Source: Nematostella vectensis
Lineage: Eukaryota > Cnidaria > Anthozoa > Actiniaria > Edwardsiidae
Direction: 5' to 3'
Assembly (NCBI RefSeq): GCF_932526225.1
Contig: NC_064037.1
Coordinates: 2,571,203-2,635,202 of the forward strand
DNA: 64,000 nt
Made by a program: the position numbers and the translations under genes. Below the pieces are notes generated by a model. The model saw nothing but the letters and a program-made list of their open reading frames with translations, made no database searches and was not told where the DNA came from. Shown here piece by piece: positions 45,907-58,469 of the stretch; position 1 is the first letter of the stretch; each line of letters starts with the position of its first letter.

Positions 45907-48900
45907 ATGGCTACTGTCACAAATATATATGTTCCAAAAAAGTTTACTGGAAGGGTTATCGGTCCAAGAGGATGGATTCTAAATAAAATTCAAACGGAAA
46001 CTAAGACCAAAATTAGACACTTTAAAGAAAATGGATACTTTGAAGTGAAAGGCGATAAGGACGCACAGCACAAGGCCAAGCTTCAAATAAAGAAAATTGT
46101 AGTAAGTATCAAATGATGAGGATTACCGTATTTACCCAAATAATACACTGGTTAGACAGAGGCTAGAGCTTCACCTGTTTACTGTCACCTTGTAGACTGG
46201 CGTGACAGTATAATAGTGAAGCTTGAGCCTCTGGTAACCAGGTACTCAAATAAGCACCCTGGCGCTTTTAAGATTTTTCAACTTTCAGGCGGGGCTAATT
46301 TGAGGAAGGCCCTTCTTTAAATGGACAGAACTTGCACAAATAGCCAAAGTATGTTTTTCTTTTGATATCAATTTTATACTACTACAACAGTGTAGTATAG
46401 TGCAGTCATTAACAAGGCTAACAACCTCCCAATCCTATTTATAAGACTCTGCAGATACATACCAATTATTTGCTGAGGGGGGTGCACTTTTATAGATACA
46501 GATATTTTGTGGGTTGAATTTTTTTTGTGAGTTTCAAATATTTAGTGGATATTTTGGGGTCCTACCCTATGTACATTAGAACGATGGTGTTCTTTTTAAT
46601 TTCCTGGAACTCTTTTCCTTGTAACTATGTTTTGGTTGATTTATTCATCTAGTCAGATCCAAGAATTTTTAAAGATCATCCTATAAAGGTCACCTTTTTA
46701 GATGACTCCTATCTGGAAGAAGGCAGTGAACTAAAACTTTTAAAAGTCGCTACACATTTGAATATTGGGAAGGAGTGTTACAAACTTTTCTTGACTGAGG
46801 AATCAAGGGAATCTCTTAGTAAGGTGAGGTGATTATCTGGATTATTAATGTCAAACAGAATGGAATATTATGATTTTCTATAAACCTGTGAATTACTCTT
46901 GTGAAATTAAAGACTCGGAAATGTGCAGAGCCAATTTTTTCGAATTTTAAGACGCCAAAAAATGAAGAAGAATAAAAGGCTGATTTAGGCAGTACAATTT
47001 AGTCGTATGCGACCTGCCTACGACAAGTCTTGGCACTGAATTACACATGACTACTTTCGTAGTCTAGCATTCTAGTGGAGTTGTAGGCTGATTTACATTT
47101 TACGACTTAAGTTGTAGACAGAGTTCAGTAGTAGGTGTAGAGGCTGCACTACTATTGTACCTTTAGTGTGTGTAAGACACCCTGGAAGGTCATTGATGTA
47201 GACCAAGAATAGTTACGGGCCAAGTATCGAGCATTGAGGTACTCCTCACCAAATTTTTTTTGGTGTCTAATAGCAATCCTCTAATAAACACTGCTGTTGT
47301 CTGTTTGCTAATTATGATGCAAACCAGCATAGTGTCCGTTCCTTTAAACCATAAAGTTTCAATTTTTTAAGTAAAATAGAACGAGGAACAGTATCAAAGG
47401 CTTTTGCAAGATCTAGAAGCACAACTAGATTAGACATGCCGTGATCTACATTAAGATACCATAAAGGCAGACAGACAGACACATATATGCCTTTATTTTA
47501 CAACAATTAAACACTTTCAATGTCACATACATATGACATTGTTATCAATAGAGGCTGTTAATAATACACTATAATACAAATCAGACAAATATACATTAAA
47601 AAAGGATAAATTTAATATTAATCGTAAAAAATAAAGTAAAAAAAGGTTAAAAAATTTAATAATATCAATATATATAATCTAAATAATATCTAGGTGTTAC
47701 AATATTTATCATAGAGGTTTGGCGGGCAAGTCGCATACAACTAAATCGTGCTGTCTAAATCAGCCTTAATGTATCACATCAATTGTAAAGATGATGAAAT
47801 AAAAAGTAATGTTTACCCCCCATTTTTAGGAGGTTTGTTGCCTTGATCCTCTACATGGGCCTTTACTTGAGAAGCTCAAGACTTTACACACCAAGAAAAC
47901 AGACACTGCATTCGATCTGTGGGGGCACTTTGGGTATTCGTACATTGTGGATATTGATGAGGGTGAGAACCAGGCTGTTTTTAGATTAATGTTAGATGTA
48001 TGTTTTGAAGCTAAACATGATAAGATCTAACAGTGCCGTACATTACTATTTTTGGTTATATCGATTTACCTACTTATTATGCAAATATTCAAAATGGCCT
48101 CGCGGAGTTTGAAACTTGAATTTGTTTTGTTAGCGAGACGTCGCATCGCAAAAATCGACCAAAACAGCAAAATATCCTGCTCTATACCAAGTTTGATATT
48201 TGATTGATGAGTTCCTGTTCTAGAAAGTAAAATATCGTTTGGGAAACCTTTTCAAATCGAGCACTTTTATTGGAAACTGCCGTAAAATCAAACTCTTTTC
48301 GTAATGTTTACATTTAGAAAAAGAGAAATATGAGTGTGATGGACCAAATTCTACGGCTTAGAACCTTGACAGGACTAAACTAGGATAAATGAGGATCATG
48401 GCATACTAAAACAATTTTCACCACAAGCCGAAACGAGTGCCCACAGGGTATGGTGAAAGTTGAGGAGAGCGGAGGTTGAATTGTGAGGACGAAAGTGCGA
48501 GTCAAGGCCCAACGTCTATACAACAGGGAAAAATCGCTGAAGAATAGGTATGAAAATTCGTGTCAACATTTAGCCGAAAAGCATTTACCCTACCCTTGTC
48601 TCTTGGGGGTTCGCTTCTTATCATTCTTTAGCTAAATGTCTTGCCCTGCGACCACCACAACAACATGGGGGGGGGGGGGGCACTCTAGCTGTAAACATGA
48701 TTGTTGGTTCCGACAGATACGAACATTTTATGCCCCCAAAAGAATGGAACCGCGCCACCCCTAAGAATATACCTGCATCTGAACTCTATACCCAAAACTC
48801 CACCAAGAATAGATAGCCCCCCCCCAAAAAAAGTAACCCAAATCTGAGTTCTATTCGTAAATCATACAAAAGCTTGAAACTTGCCAGTCCCGTAAAAAAG

Positions 48901-51900
48901 TTTTAGAAGGAAAATTTGCTTATCAAAATTAAATTTATTTTTATTCCCTTTTATAAAAAAAAAACTCTATCCTCCTCGCCTCCAAGGCCCTAGTCATCAA
49001 ACCCGGTACGATTTTACTTCCTTGTCTTCGCACCTTGTGTGAGCACACCACATGTGACATGCCCTCAGTCATCACAACCTCACTCCCCTTACCATGCATT
49101 TCTCAACCTTTAATTTTACACTCTATGCCTTTTCCTATTTGTCTGCACACACCATAAAATAGCCCTCATTGAGTAAGCGCATTACATAGCCACTCAAACC
49201 AGTGCCCCCTCTAAAATCTAATGCTAGAGGGGCATAATATGTTAAAATAAGCATTTGCGATAAGAACTTTTTGATGAATTAGCCCCCCCTACTCATCCTC
49301 AAAAATATCCAAACCTGAGTTCTATACATAAAATATACCAAGCATAGAAACTTACCTCCCAAATAAATAACCAAACCTAAATTCTATAGCCCAAGCATAC
49401 AAAATCTTGCTATAAGGGAGCTTCAACTCTCAGATTTGCTTATTAAATAAAATCAATTTTAATCCATTTTTATTAAAAAGACAACAAACAAACTCTGTTC
49501 AATAGGCACTGAGATAAAAAATGCTCCTGAAGTATCACCAAATAAAAATATTTATTTTCCATACAGTATGATATCTATGACTGCACAATTAGCCCCCCCC
49601 CCCAAAAAAAAAAAAAAATACCCAAACCTGAGTTCTATACATAAAATATACCAAGTATAGAAACTTACCTCCCAAGCAATTACTCAAACCTATATACCCC
49701 CAAACATATAAATTCTTAATATCACTATAGTTTTAAAGGGGAACTTCAACACTCAGACTTGCCTATCAAATCAAATTAATTTAATTCCCTTTTTATAAAA
49801 AAAAGACTCTTTGCACATATAATAGAGACTGGCGAGAAAAAAAATTAGCCTGAAGTATCACCAAATATGAATAGATATTTTCCATATGATATCTGCTCTA
49901 GTGAAGCTTGGAGCCTCTGGTACCCAGGGTATGACTATACTCCCATTCTCCTATTATCTCCAAGCCTAGTAATCAAACATGGTACAAGTTTACTTAATCT
50001 TCACAACCTGTGTCAGCACCCCCAATTAGACATACCCTTAGTCACCACCCCTTTGCCCTTACCATGCCTTTTCCTCACCCTAGTTTACACTTTATGCCTT
50101 TTTCCATTTGTCCGCACACACAATGAAATACACCCTCAATGGCTCTAACTTGGTGTTAGAACCTGTGTATTAAGCACGATTTGTGTCACAAAACTTCCTT
50201 TTTTTAATAAAATGAATCATGATGAAAACAGAGCTGGATACAATGAAGTCCTTTGGGGATGGTTCTGACACTGAGGTATACATACACCCCTCATTGAATA
50301 AGCACATTACATAGCCCCTCAAACAAGTGCCCCCTCTAGAATCCATTTATAAAAAAAGCCATAATGTGAGTATTTGTGGTAAGGACTTTTTTACAACGAG
50401 TAATAGCAAACTAATGCGGCAATGAATAATGACTGCCATCCCTGAGATTTACTGATCATAGCAAATCTATTTATTCCAGGATCAAATATAAACATTTAAA
50501 CAGTACTTTCATGTAGTGTCTTTAAATTGCATACAATAAACAGTGACTCGCGGCCAATCTGTATACGGTTTAGCTTCATTTTTTTTAATAAGACTCGCTG
50601 CCATCCTGTATAAGATTCGTTTTAGTTTCAATATCCCAGCAAAAAAATTTTTCTTGGAGTGTCTTCATTCCGAGTGCGAAAGCAAGATAAATCCAGGGAA
50701 ATTTTGTGCATTTGTATGACTTGATGAAACGTACAACTAGATAATTGGTGGTCAATGTTATAGCCTGCTAGCAGTGGCTTACCCTTCCACGTTCATTACA
50801 GTACGATTCGGTGAAGTCGTAAAAATAACCCTGTAAATGAGGTCTGTTGCCGATGAGAAACAACACAAATAGGGTATATATGACGCACTGAGTCGGTGAA
50901 ATCCCTGCTTAAACAGATAAGAAGAAATCACTGCTAGCAGAGAGTTAAAAAGCGGCGTTCAACATGATTTTCCCGATTCAACGGAACCGCCATTTTGTTT
51001 TCCCACTCTGAGTTGAGGCGTGTCCGCGTGAGACTGGGCATAGTAATACTCATCTCTGATTGGTAAATTAGATTGTTTATCAAATATAACCAAAAATGGT
51101 AATGTTCCGCACTGTCTACCCTCTAGCCTCGTGCAGCACAATTGCTCGTAGGATATTTTTGCGGCATTGCTGTTTCGTTTTTAGTTTCGATAGTTCGTTA
51201 TCGATGTTCTCCAAAACACTAAGCAAACCAGGCAAAACTTGAAAGCAAAGCAAAGTTCCCTTTTGATACCCTGAGAGCCTTGTTTCACTGTATTACCGTA
51301 AATGGTATAATACGCTGTGTCTACCTGCACGGCTTCCGGTAAAGGAGGAAAAAAAACTAGCTGCACGGCTGTCTCCAGTTGTCTCGATTTTTAGCCTAAA
51401 TAACAAATTTCTGGCTTTAAAACACTTCCACGATTATTTAGAACAGCCAAGCGACGATTTTTATCCTGAAAAGCTATTCAACAAGCGGCCCGCAAATGCT
51501 CGGCAAACTATGAACGAAGCGTGGAGTTCGACATTTCATGCATCGTTCATTATGTGCCGAGCATTCGCATGTCGCCTTTTGCGAATTTTTTCAAGCTCGA
51601 AGCCATCGTTTGAGGGTTATAAACGACGGTGGGAGGTTCTTAAAGTCAGAACTTTTCATTTTGGCTTAATGGCAAAAAGAAAAAAGGGAAGTGCATCTAC
51701 TTTTTTTCTCCTTGCACAGCTGTTATGGCGAAAACGAGGGTCGAACTCCACGCTTCGTTCATACTGTGCCGAGCATTTGCGGGTCACTCAATGCACTGCT
51801 TTTCAAGCTAAAAAAAATCTCTTGGCTGTTCTTAATAATCGTGGAACTGTTTTAAAGCCAGAAACTTGTTATTTAGGATAAAAATCGAGAAAACTGGAGA

Positions 51901-54651
51901 CAACCGTGTAGCTTGTTTTTTTTTCTCCTTTACCGGAAGCCATGCAAGTTGACACAGCGGATCTAATAAATCGTTAAATAGATAGAAGACGTTTACCAGA
52001 GAGGGCCAGAGAAGGGCCTTCATTTTAAACTATAACAATAAAACACACACAAGTGCAGTTTGGTTTCAACAAAAATTTCAGTAAATTATAGTCTGTGTAG
52101 CAAGCGTTTCTTTACATTGAGCAAGTTTCACCCAGTAGAAGCAGAGCTCAGATCAAGTAAACTTGGTTTATATAGCTGAAATTCCTATGTTGTTTGTTTT
52201 TAAGCTGGGAGGGAGGGTAATCTTAGGGTGGGGGGGGGGGGACGTTCATTAGTTAGAAGGCGTTCTTCAGATTGGGGGCGTTTACTAGATAATTTACGGT
52301 ACTAAACAAAAAGAAAGCCCTGGCTAAACTTTAATCGAAATTGGTGTTTTTTAGAGGACGAAAACGATATTTTTACACCACAAAAAATTCGAAGCCATCT
52401 AAAGTTTGGCATCCAGCCTTCGCCAACGGCGACCTGGTCAATAGCTTTTCAAAGTGGGATCGCAGAACAACGAGTCGAGCAGCTTTGCAATGATATCCAA
52501 TCCGGATTCCCTTGCTCCGTAAAGCCGATAATCAGATACGATATTTGCTTCTACACTCCAACTTGCCATCAGCTTCGAATAAAGGTAATATCAATTCTTT
52601 TTCTGTCCACCATCTATCCTCCGTCCTCCCGTCTGTCTGGTTTTGCTATCGTTCCTGTGTTCTTTTTTATCAGGTATTTATGACGCTGGATGTCAATGAA
52701 CCCTTTGAAAAGTCGGATGATTTGCTCTCTTTCCATTACACGCGAGATGAAAAAGTTAAATTCTGTCTCTGTTTACGCTACACCAAGCTTCTTTCATTTG
52801 ACATCCTCATTCCTTCCAGACAGCTCGGCTCCCGTTTGTTGTTACGATCAGGTAATTACTATTTTACTCAAAAGGATTGACTTTGAGTTTCTCATAATGG
52901 GATATTTCGAGAAGTGTAGAAGTCCGTTCGTAAGGCCTTGCATGATTGGCTAGACTACCCTCATTGTTCTATTGTATTCCCGTTGTTTGGCTTTGTTGCA
53001 TCAATGCAAACCAATTCAATGTGGTGAAATCTTCCGATAGCTTCTACATGACCCGGTATTTCCCCTTTGATACCCTTAAGAGAAACCTTCTGTTTCAGTA
53101 GCCTCAGATGTTTTGGCTTTTTTTTTTCCGATTTCGGACTTCCTATGGCGTGATCAAGAAAAGAGCAGGGTCGGGATTCTGGTTTCCGGATTTCCGGATT
53201 CTGGTTCCGGCTTAAATCGTCCTTAGCCCCCCCCCCCCCCCCCCCCCCCCTCTTTCATGATTAGTACCACGGGAAACCTAATTCATAAAAATACAGAAAA
53301 AGTCCCAAAAAAACACTCGAGATGCCGAAGGAGGCTAATGTTTGAGTGTTGTTCGTCAACTCGTAGTCGAGTATGACCATAGCAATACTGACAGTATAAC
53401 AATGTCTAAGGGGCGGAGGGATGAATCCGCAGGTGGCTTATAAGGCCAATTAGTTGTCCTACTTTTTTATCATTGTATATTTTGACCAGATTCTGTAAAA
53501 TCTCACAAATAAATACTCGTTTTACTGATGTTAATTTCCCAAACGTCAAGTCCCCAAGGCAGAGACTCCTCCGCCTGAGATGGAAGAGGAGCAGAGGATC
53601 ATGGTCGACTATTTGTCAAAAGCATTGATTGTCAATGAAGAAGGGTGTGTTGACCTCTCCTGTGACTATCCGCTACCAGACGGCTTTGACCAAGCCTATT
53701 GGCGTCGCAGCGTGCGCTCTACGTACCCCTTCAACATCGGCGGAGAATCATTTAAAGTAATGATATCCAAGGAAGAGGCATGGGACCATGGAAAATTCGA
53801 AAATAAGGTCAGTGAAATTGTTGGCGAAATTACCATCGTCATCAGGATTATCACCACCTTATATTCATCATTATTGTCATTTTTATCAACATCATAATTA
53901 TCATTGCCATCATGATTATTACCATCTTATAGTCATTATTATAGTAATTGTTACCAGCATCATAATTATAATCGTCATCATGATTATACTCATCGTTATA
54001 GTAATCGTTATCAGCACCATAATTATCATCGTCATCATGATTATTACCATCTTATACTTATTATTATAGTAATCGTTAGCAGCATCATAATTATCATCGT
54101 CATCATGATTACTACCTCCTTATATTTATCGTTATATTAATCGTTATTAGCATCATAATTATCATCGTTATCATATTAATTACCATATTATACTCATCGT
54201 CATTGTCGTCAGGTGATCGCCATCATTATTATTATCACCTGTAGTAGACTCTTCTAGGAGCCGCAGTAACCTGTATACTATATGTCTGGTGGTCAATTTA
54301 TCTGTTCTAGGATTATAGCTCCCATAAAGTTCCTTTAAAGTCCGAAGGAAGGGGGAATGTCCTGGATCCATGGATCTGGCATGGAGCACAAGCCGTAGCG
54401 CCAACAATTGCTGGGCAGGAGATAATTGCTACAGCAATACTGGCGTCTGTTCATGTCTGGGGCTTATCATAACAATTTGTTTTGTTTTTCAGGCTGATAT
54501 CCACGTTCATTGTAATTTCTGGGACGAAAAATTAAAAGAGGGTGATTGGGAGCCAGAAGAGATTGCTAGTAAACTCCCAAGTTTTCTAAGCTTTGTCAGG
54601 GATGTTCAGAGGAACTTCAGCTTGGGAGACGAACAAGACGGTGCGATATAG
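45907..54651 (+). CDS. KH-domain protein of unknown function
   Basis: Exons: 45907-46101, 46653-46823, 47830-47962, 52355-52584, 52674-52851, 53551-53807, 54493-54651. All have GT-AG borders and consistent phase, giving 440 residues. Exon 1 is essentially a KH RNA-binding domain: IYVPKKFTGRVIGPRGWILN carries the GxxG-type loop as GPRG, followed by KIQTETKTKIRHF and VKGDKDAQHKAKLQIKKIV. The rest (for example FLDDSYLEEGSELKLLKVAT, FDLWGHFGYSYIVDID, TPTCHQLRIKVFMTLDVNEP, HVHCNFWDEKLKEGDWEPEE) is well formed but I do not recognise a family. No signal peptide or membrane segment, so probably cytoplasmic or nuclear. AATAAA occurs at 54903. Introns 2 and 3 hold transposon debris and duplicated segments. 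Confidence 0.82.
46976..47767. mobile_element. MITE (AAGGCTGATTTA ends) split by a LINE fragment
   Basis: Left end AAGGCTGATTTAGGCAGTAC ... CGTATGCGACCTGCC, right end the mirror GGGCAAGTCGCATACAACTA ... CTGTCTAAATCAGCCTTA. The intact relative at 22468-22658 is ~190 bp, so about 600 bp of foreign sequence (LINE RT and AT-rich filler) sits inside this copy. Located in intron 2 of the KH gene. Confidence 0.72.
47165..47460 (-). pseudogene. Non-LTR reverse transcriptase fragment
   Basis: Minus-strand translation gives NLVVLLDLAKAFDTVPRSIL (RT motif A type), then LANRQQQCLLED and GVPQCSILGP, then after an in-frame stop LFLVYINDLPGC (RT motif B region). It is a dead fragment, different from the LINE at 10716-12128. 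Confidence 0.85.
48980..50420. repeat. Locally duplicated ~1-kb segments in KH-gene intron 3
   Basis: Two sequence blocks alternate. One has CCTAGTCATCAAACCCGGTA, CCTTGTGTGAGCAC and TTTTCCTATTTGTC (48985-49160; again about 49965-50130). The other has CCAAACCTGAGTTCTATACATAAAATATACC (49310-49360; again 49620-49660; diverged near 48838). A TTGAATAAGCACATTACATAGCCCCTCAAAC segment at about 50293 matches one at 49169. This indicates an old tandem duplication series. Confidence 0.75.
51305..51960. mobile_element. Foldback element (~660 bp, long inverted arms)
   Basis: The left arm (GCACGGCTTCCGGTAAAGGAG, CTGTCTCCAGTTGTCTCGAT, AACAAATTTCTGGCTTTAAA, CACGATTATTTAGAACAGCC; 51326-51455) is mirrored at 51830-51945. 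A second inner pair (GCAAATGCTCGGCA...GAACGAAGCGTGGAGTTCGA, 51493-51532) is mirrored at 51742-51785. The whole piece can fold on itself; no coding frame. Located in intron 3 of the KH gene. Confidence 0.85.
53840..54240. repeat. ATC/ATT-rich degenerate tandem repeat in KH-gene intron 6
   Basis: Units of roughly 60-65 bp contain CATCATAATTATCATCGTCA, TCATGATTATTACCATCTTA and TAGTAATCGTTA; four to six copies. Open frames inside are artefacts of the simple sequence. Confidence 0.85.
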
Positions 54652-55836
54652 CGGATAATAATAATTATTATTATACACTGTGCTCACTATGTGGACTGTG
54701 ATTGCCTAAGAGCTCGCACTTTATTTTGAGAATCACGCAATCTGAGGGCCTTCACTGATCAGCCGGCTGATCAGTGATTCTACGCGCGCAATGCATCTTG
54801 GGCCTAGGGCGCTAGGATTTGATTGTAAGAAGTGGCGGCCTTTGTGCAAATCTTGTTATACATTTTGTTTTCGAGAAAGTGTGTTTTACTGAATCAATGT
54901 ATAATAAATAATGCCTCGCTGAGTTAAATCGACAATGCTTTGACATTTATTTTTCCGGATATCACTAAAACCTCATTCAGCGAAATACAAAGGAAAGAGG
55001 CCTCTGATAGTAGGGGAAAACCTCATCCAAGTTTACAGGGTTTGATGGTCTCTTGTCGGAAAAACTAGACGGGTTCTCTGGTTTCTGGTTCCAAGAAGAC
55101 AAGAGCACAAGCCGGATATCTTTGTGTTATAAAAAGAATAGAGTAATGGCTCATTTTTCAGTTTTTATTTGTATTTCTAGTATTAATATTTTACTCTGTA
55201 AAACATCTTTTATATTTTCTCCTCTTGAACATAATGCACAACTATTTAATTTAAATTTAGCGAGGCATTCGAAAATACGAAAATAAGCTGATTGTTTTCT
55301 CTACCTCTGAGTAAACTGGGTTTATTTCTGCCATTTGTAGCATTTGTGATTTTTAAAGCGATTCCGTCGTCAGAAAGCTGAAGGTTTCAGCAAATTTTGT
55401 AGCTGTTTTGACCCTTGTTACCGCCCCTGAAGGTTGCGGATTTCTTCAGGATTTTTGTTTTAAGGGTGTATCATTTCTCAAATAGATACTACGAAGTCTT
55501 GCTTAATTCGCGTATTGCAGTTGACATAATAATATATTGTTGATGCATTGAGCCACTTAAGTCAAAGTCAACTGTTTTCTAGTTGTCTTTCTCTGCTACT
55601 ATTGGCTGCATTCTTATGGTCAACGTGAGACGGTGTCTACTCCAACTTCGTGGATTTGACTCTCTGTTCATCAATTTATGAGTTCGAAGAGCTATTTCAA
55701 AAGTGTCGTATCAATGGAATACTGATACGCTTTGATTGTCTGCCGCGCATATTCCAATACTAACTCTCTTGTTCGAAACACCTTGAACAGGGAAGTGATA
55801 ACCTCCCAAAATGTCTATTGTAACCATGGTAACCAG
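54652..55836. other. Convergent intergenic region; poly(A) signal and 26-bp palindrome
   Basis: Lies between the 3' ends of the KH gene (+) and the laminin-G/EGF gene (-). AATAAA at 54903 would serve the KH gene, and TTTATT at 55321 could be the opposite-strand signal. A perfect palindrome, TCACTGATCAGCC and its exact mirror, occupies 54752-54777. No further gene seen. Confidence 0.55.
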
Positions 55837-58469
55837 TCACAGCATTCGTCCGAGTGAGCCTGGTAGGTAGTCATTATAGAGCATCATTCCACACGTCAGT
55901 AAAACCATTGTAACGGTCAGCGGTAATGGCTGCAGACCTGGCGCCAGTCCCCTGACGTGAGCAGTTACCCCGACTGTGACGTTTGGCTCCTTGGAGTCAT
56001 TCACAAGAATTTCTGAAGAACAAAATTGGCACACAAAAAAGACGCTTTATAGCACGCAATGACAAGAGAGTTTGATCTCTTGGCAGTAATAACTTCCTAC
56101 CCACTGGTTATAAACTATTAGATAAATGGTACATGCCCATTGTGTTTCCTCTCCCATTCTTGTGTGTGTCTGCGTGTTTTTTTTTCTTTGTTTTTTTTTC
56201 AATTTTTTTTTACCTCGCTATATATTATATTACGACATCATCAGCCTTTTCCATTCCTCTCCAGCTTAATAGATGAACAAATGGGCTGAAATTTAAACTA
56301 CGGCGATTATTGAAGTAAATATATCTCACCCAGTCCATCTAGTCCTACCTTTTTTTAACTGGCAGTGCTGACCGACGTACCCAGTCCCTCGACAGTCGCA
56401 CTCGGCGCGGACCAGCATGTCTACACATTTCCCGCCATTTTTGCATTGGTCATCTGTACATGCGCCATCACAGTCAGCGGTCGTTCCTTTGGAAGTTTTG
56501 TAATGAGCAGAGTGCATGACGCTTTTGCCGTCACTGTACTTGACGCGAGCGATACAGCCAGAAAACCTGAAAGACAAGTAATAGAATTCGAGAAAAGAGC
56601 AATATACATATGAAGAAAACATTGTCGTTTTGGGGTCTGGTACAAAGGAACTTAGTTCGTTTTCTCCATTGACTAAAGATGGTCACAGTCACTGTTTTTC
56701 TCTTCTGATTACAAGTCATATAGCTTACGAAGCCCCTGCCGTTCGGCAACTTAAAGAATGGCAAGAATAATGCGTTTTTTTTCAAATAAGGAATACATTA
56801 GTTTCCTTATATGGAAGTGACTGCTTTTGGAAAAAAACGACAATTTTTGGCTAGATTTTCTTGATATGGAATTGCATATTGCCATTCAGACGGGTAATAT
56901 GCTAGGGGGGTGGGAGGGGGGCGTAATCAAAGGTTTCATTTGGAAGAGTATTTGACAAATCTCCAATGAGTATTTTGACAAATCTTTATAAGGATTAGGT
57001 AGGCTCCAGCTATTATATCCTACAGCAAGTATGACCCAAAGTGAGTGCCATTTAACGCAAAGTACTAGCTCCCACCTCGAAAGACGATCTTCACTTAAAG
57101 TACACAGGAAGTACACAGTGCCCTTTTATCTCAGGGGAGAGAGGGCATTTTGAAAATTCTCAACGAACGGCCATGCCTTTTCGTACATTGACAGCCGATA
57201 AGTTTCATGTCAGTTTTAAATCTACAAGCACCGTTAGACCCCGCCTTTCACAAGTTTGCATGAATAAATGAAATATCGTTTTATTATTTAATACGACCAG
57301 CACTTGTACGCACGCTTTGACATCTCAATTCAAGGGATGCAGCCCTGTTTGAGTGAATGCTTCATAGTATTGTGTTGGGAATCATTTCTAAAGTTAAACG
57401 AATATTGGGTTATCATAAGGCCATTTTTTTACCAACACTGGAACATTTGTACAAAGTTACCCAGATTTTCTAGGCATGTTCACTTTGTTGTTACCCTGCT
57501 AACAGAGCTTTTCCTATTTGTTTCTTTCTTATCCGTGTCGCGTCTCTGTTCTTTCGCGTTCTCGTTTGTGAGAACGCGAAACAACAGAGGTGCGACACGG
57601 ATAAGTGAACTGATAGAAACAAACAGGAAAAAGCTCTGCTAGCAGGGCACTTTGTAATAACAAAGTACTTTCGACAGCAACCAATGTAAAACAAATACTC
57701 ATTTTAAGCTAGAGTAATTTTTGGTATCATTATAGCCATCTTTTTTTTTTGTTGTTGAAAATAAGGCTCATAGAATTATGGAATGTGGAAAAACGAAAAA
57801 AAAATTATATGCCTTTCTAGTTATAATTTGCCTGCACCTCATTATTTATGTTGTTATATATAAATATCAAGAAAAAAAACTGTGTTTTATCTTTGTTTTT
57901 TTAAGTAATTCAGCTTTATCAACGAGTAAAATATCATCAGATACTCACACATAGCGAATATTTTCTTGGAAAATGTACGGATTTGACCAGCTCCCTCTCC
58001 CGTTCAGAACGGGTATCCCACCGAGGTAAAGACTTGTTTTTGACGACTTTGGCTTGACTGGAGAATCCTCAGTTATCTCACACTCGATCAGTTCGGACTC
58101 AAACCCATCCACAGAAAACGTGGTTATTGTAAAGTTGCGTTTCACTTTCAAAAGATGCCACTTTTCATCTGCAAAAGACCCATTGATAATTCTTGTACTG
58201 GAGCGGCACATCCCGAGGGTGATGCGAATCCTCGCGCGACCTTCCACGAGGAATACGTCAATCCAGTCTTGACCATCACCATCGTCTTGGTACAGCAGAA
58301 GAGCGTTCTTTCGCTTTGTTTGGAAGTAAAGCTCGAAGGAACCATTTGTTGAGAGGTCCCACGGTTTAAACTCAGCAAAAGGAAACCTTTTGCCTTCGAA
58401 TTTCAGGCCTGTGGACGCGAAGACGATTTTTATGCTGAAATGGAGAGCCAAGAGAACAAGCAGACGCAT
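55837..58469 (-). CDS. Secreted/membrane protein with laminin-G and EGF domains
   Basis: Exons: 57949-58469, 56349-56566, 55837-56012, GT-AG with consistent phases, 304 residues. Signal peptide MRLLVLLALHFSIKIVFAS, then a laminin-G/concanavalin-like domain (about 22-195: NGSFELYFQTKRKNALLLYQ, DVFLVEGRARIRI, KTSLYLGGIP and, across the exon junction, FSGCIARVKY). One EGF repeat follows (CTDDQCKNGGKCVD, CDCRGTGYVGQHC). Exon 3 adds a glycosylatable stretch and a hydrophobic helix (LPLTVTMVLLTCGMMLY) with a very short tail, suggesting a type I membrane or GPI-type anchor. The LamG-EGF order is neurexin/agrin-like, but the protein is short and I would not assign orthology. GTCACGTGAT lies at 58613, 144 bp upstream of the ATG. 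Confidence 0.85.
57491..57655. mobile_element. ~165-bp near-perfect hairpin MITE
   Basis: CCCTGCTAACAGAGCTTTTCC through TTATCCGTGTCGCG and TTTCGCGTTCTCG is mirrored from GAGAACGCGAAA through CACGGATAAG to AGAGCTCTGCTAGCAGGG. It lies in intron 1 of the LamG/EGF gene. No coding content. Confidence 0.85.

Noticed and set aside
54180-54407. 75-codon minus-strand frame in KH-gene intron 6
   Set aside because: Partly simple sequence and no supporting family similarity.
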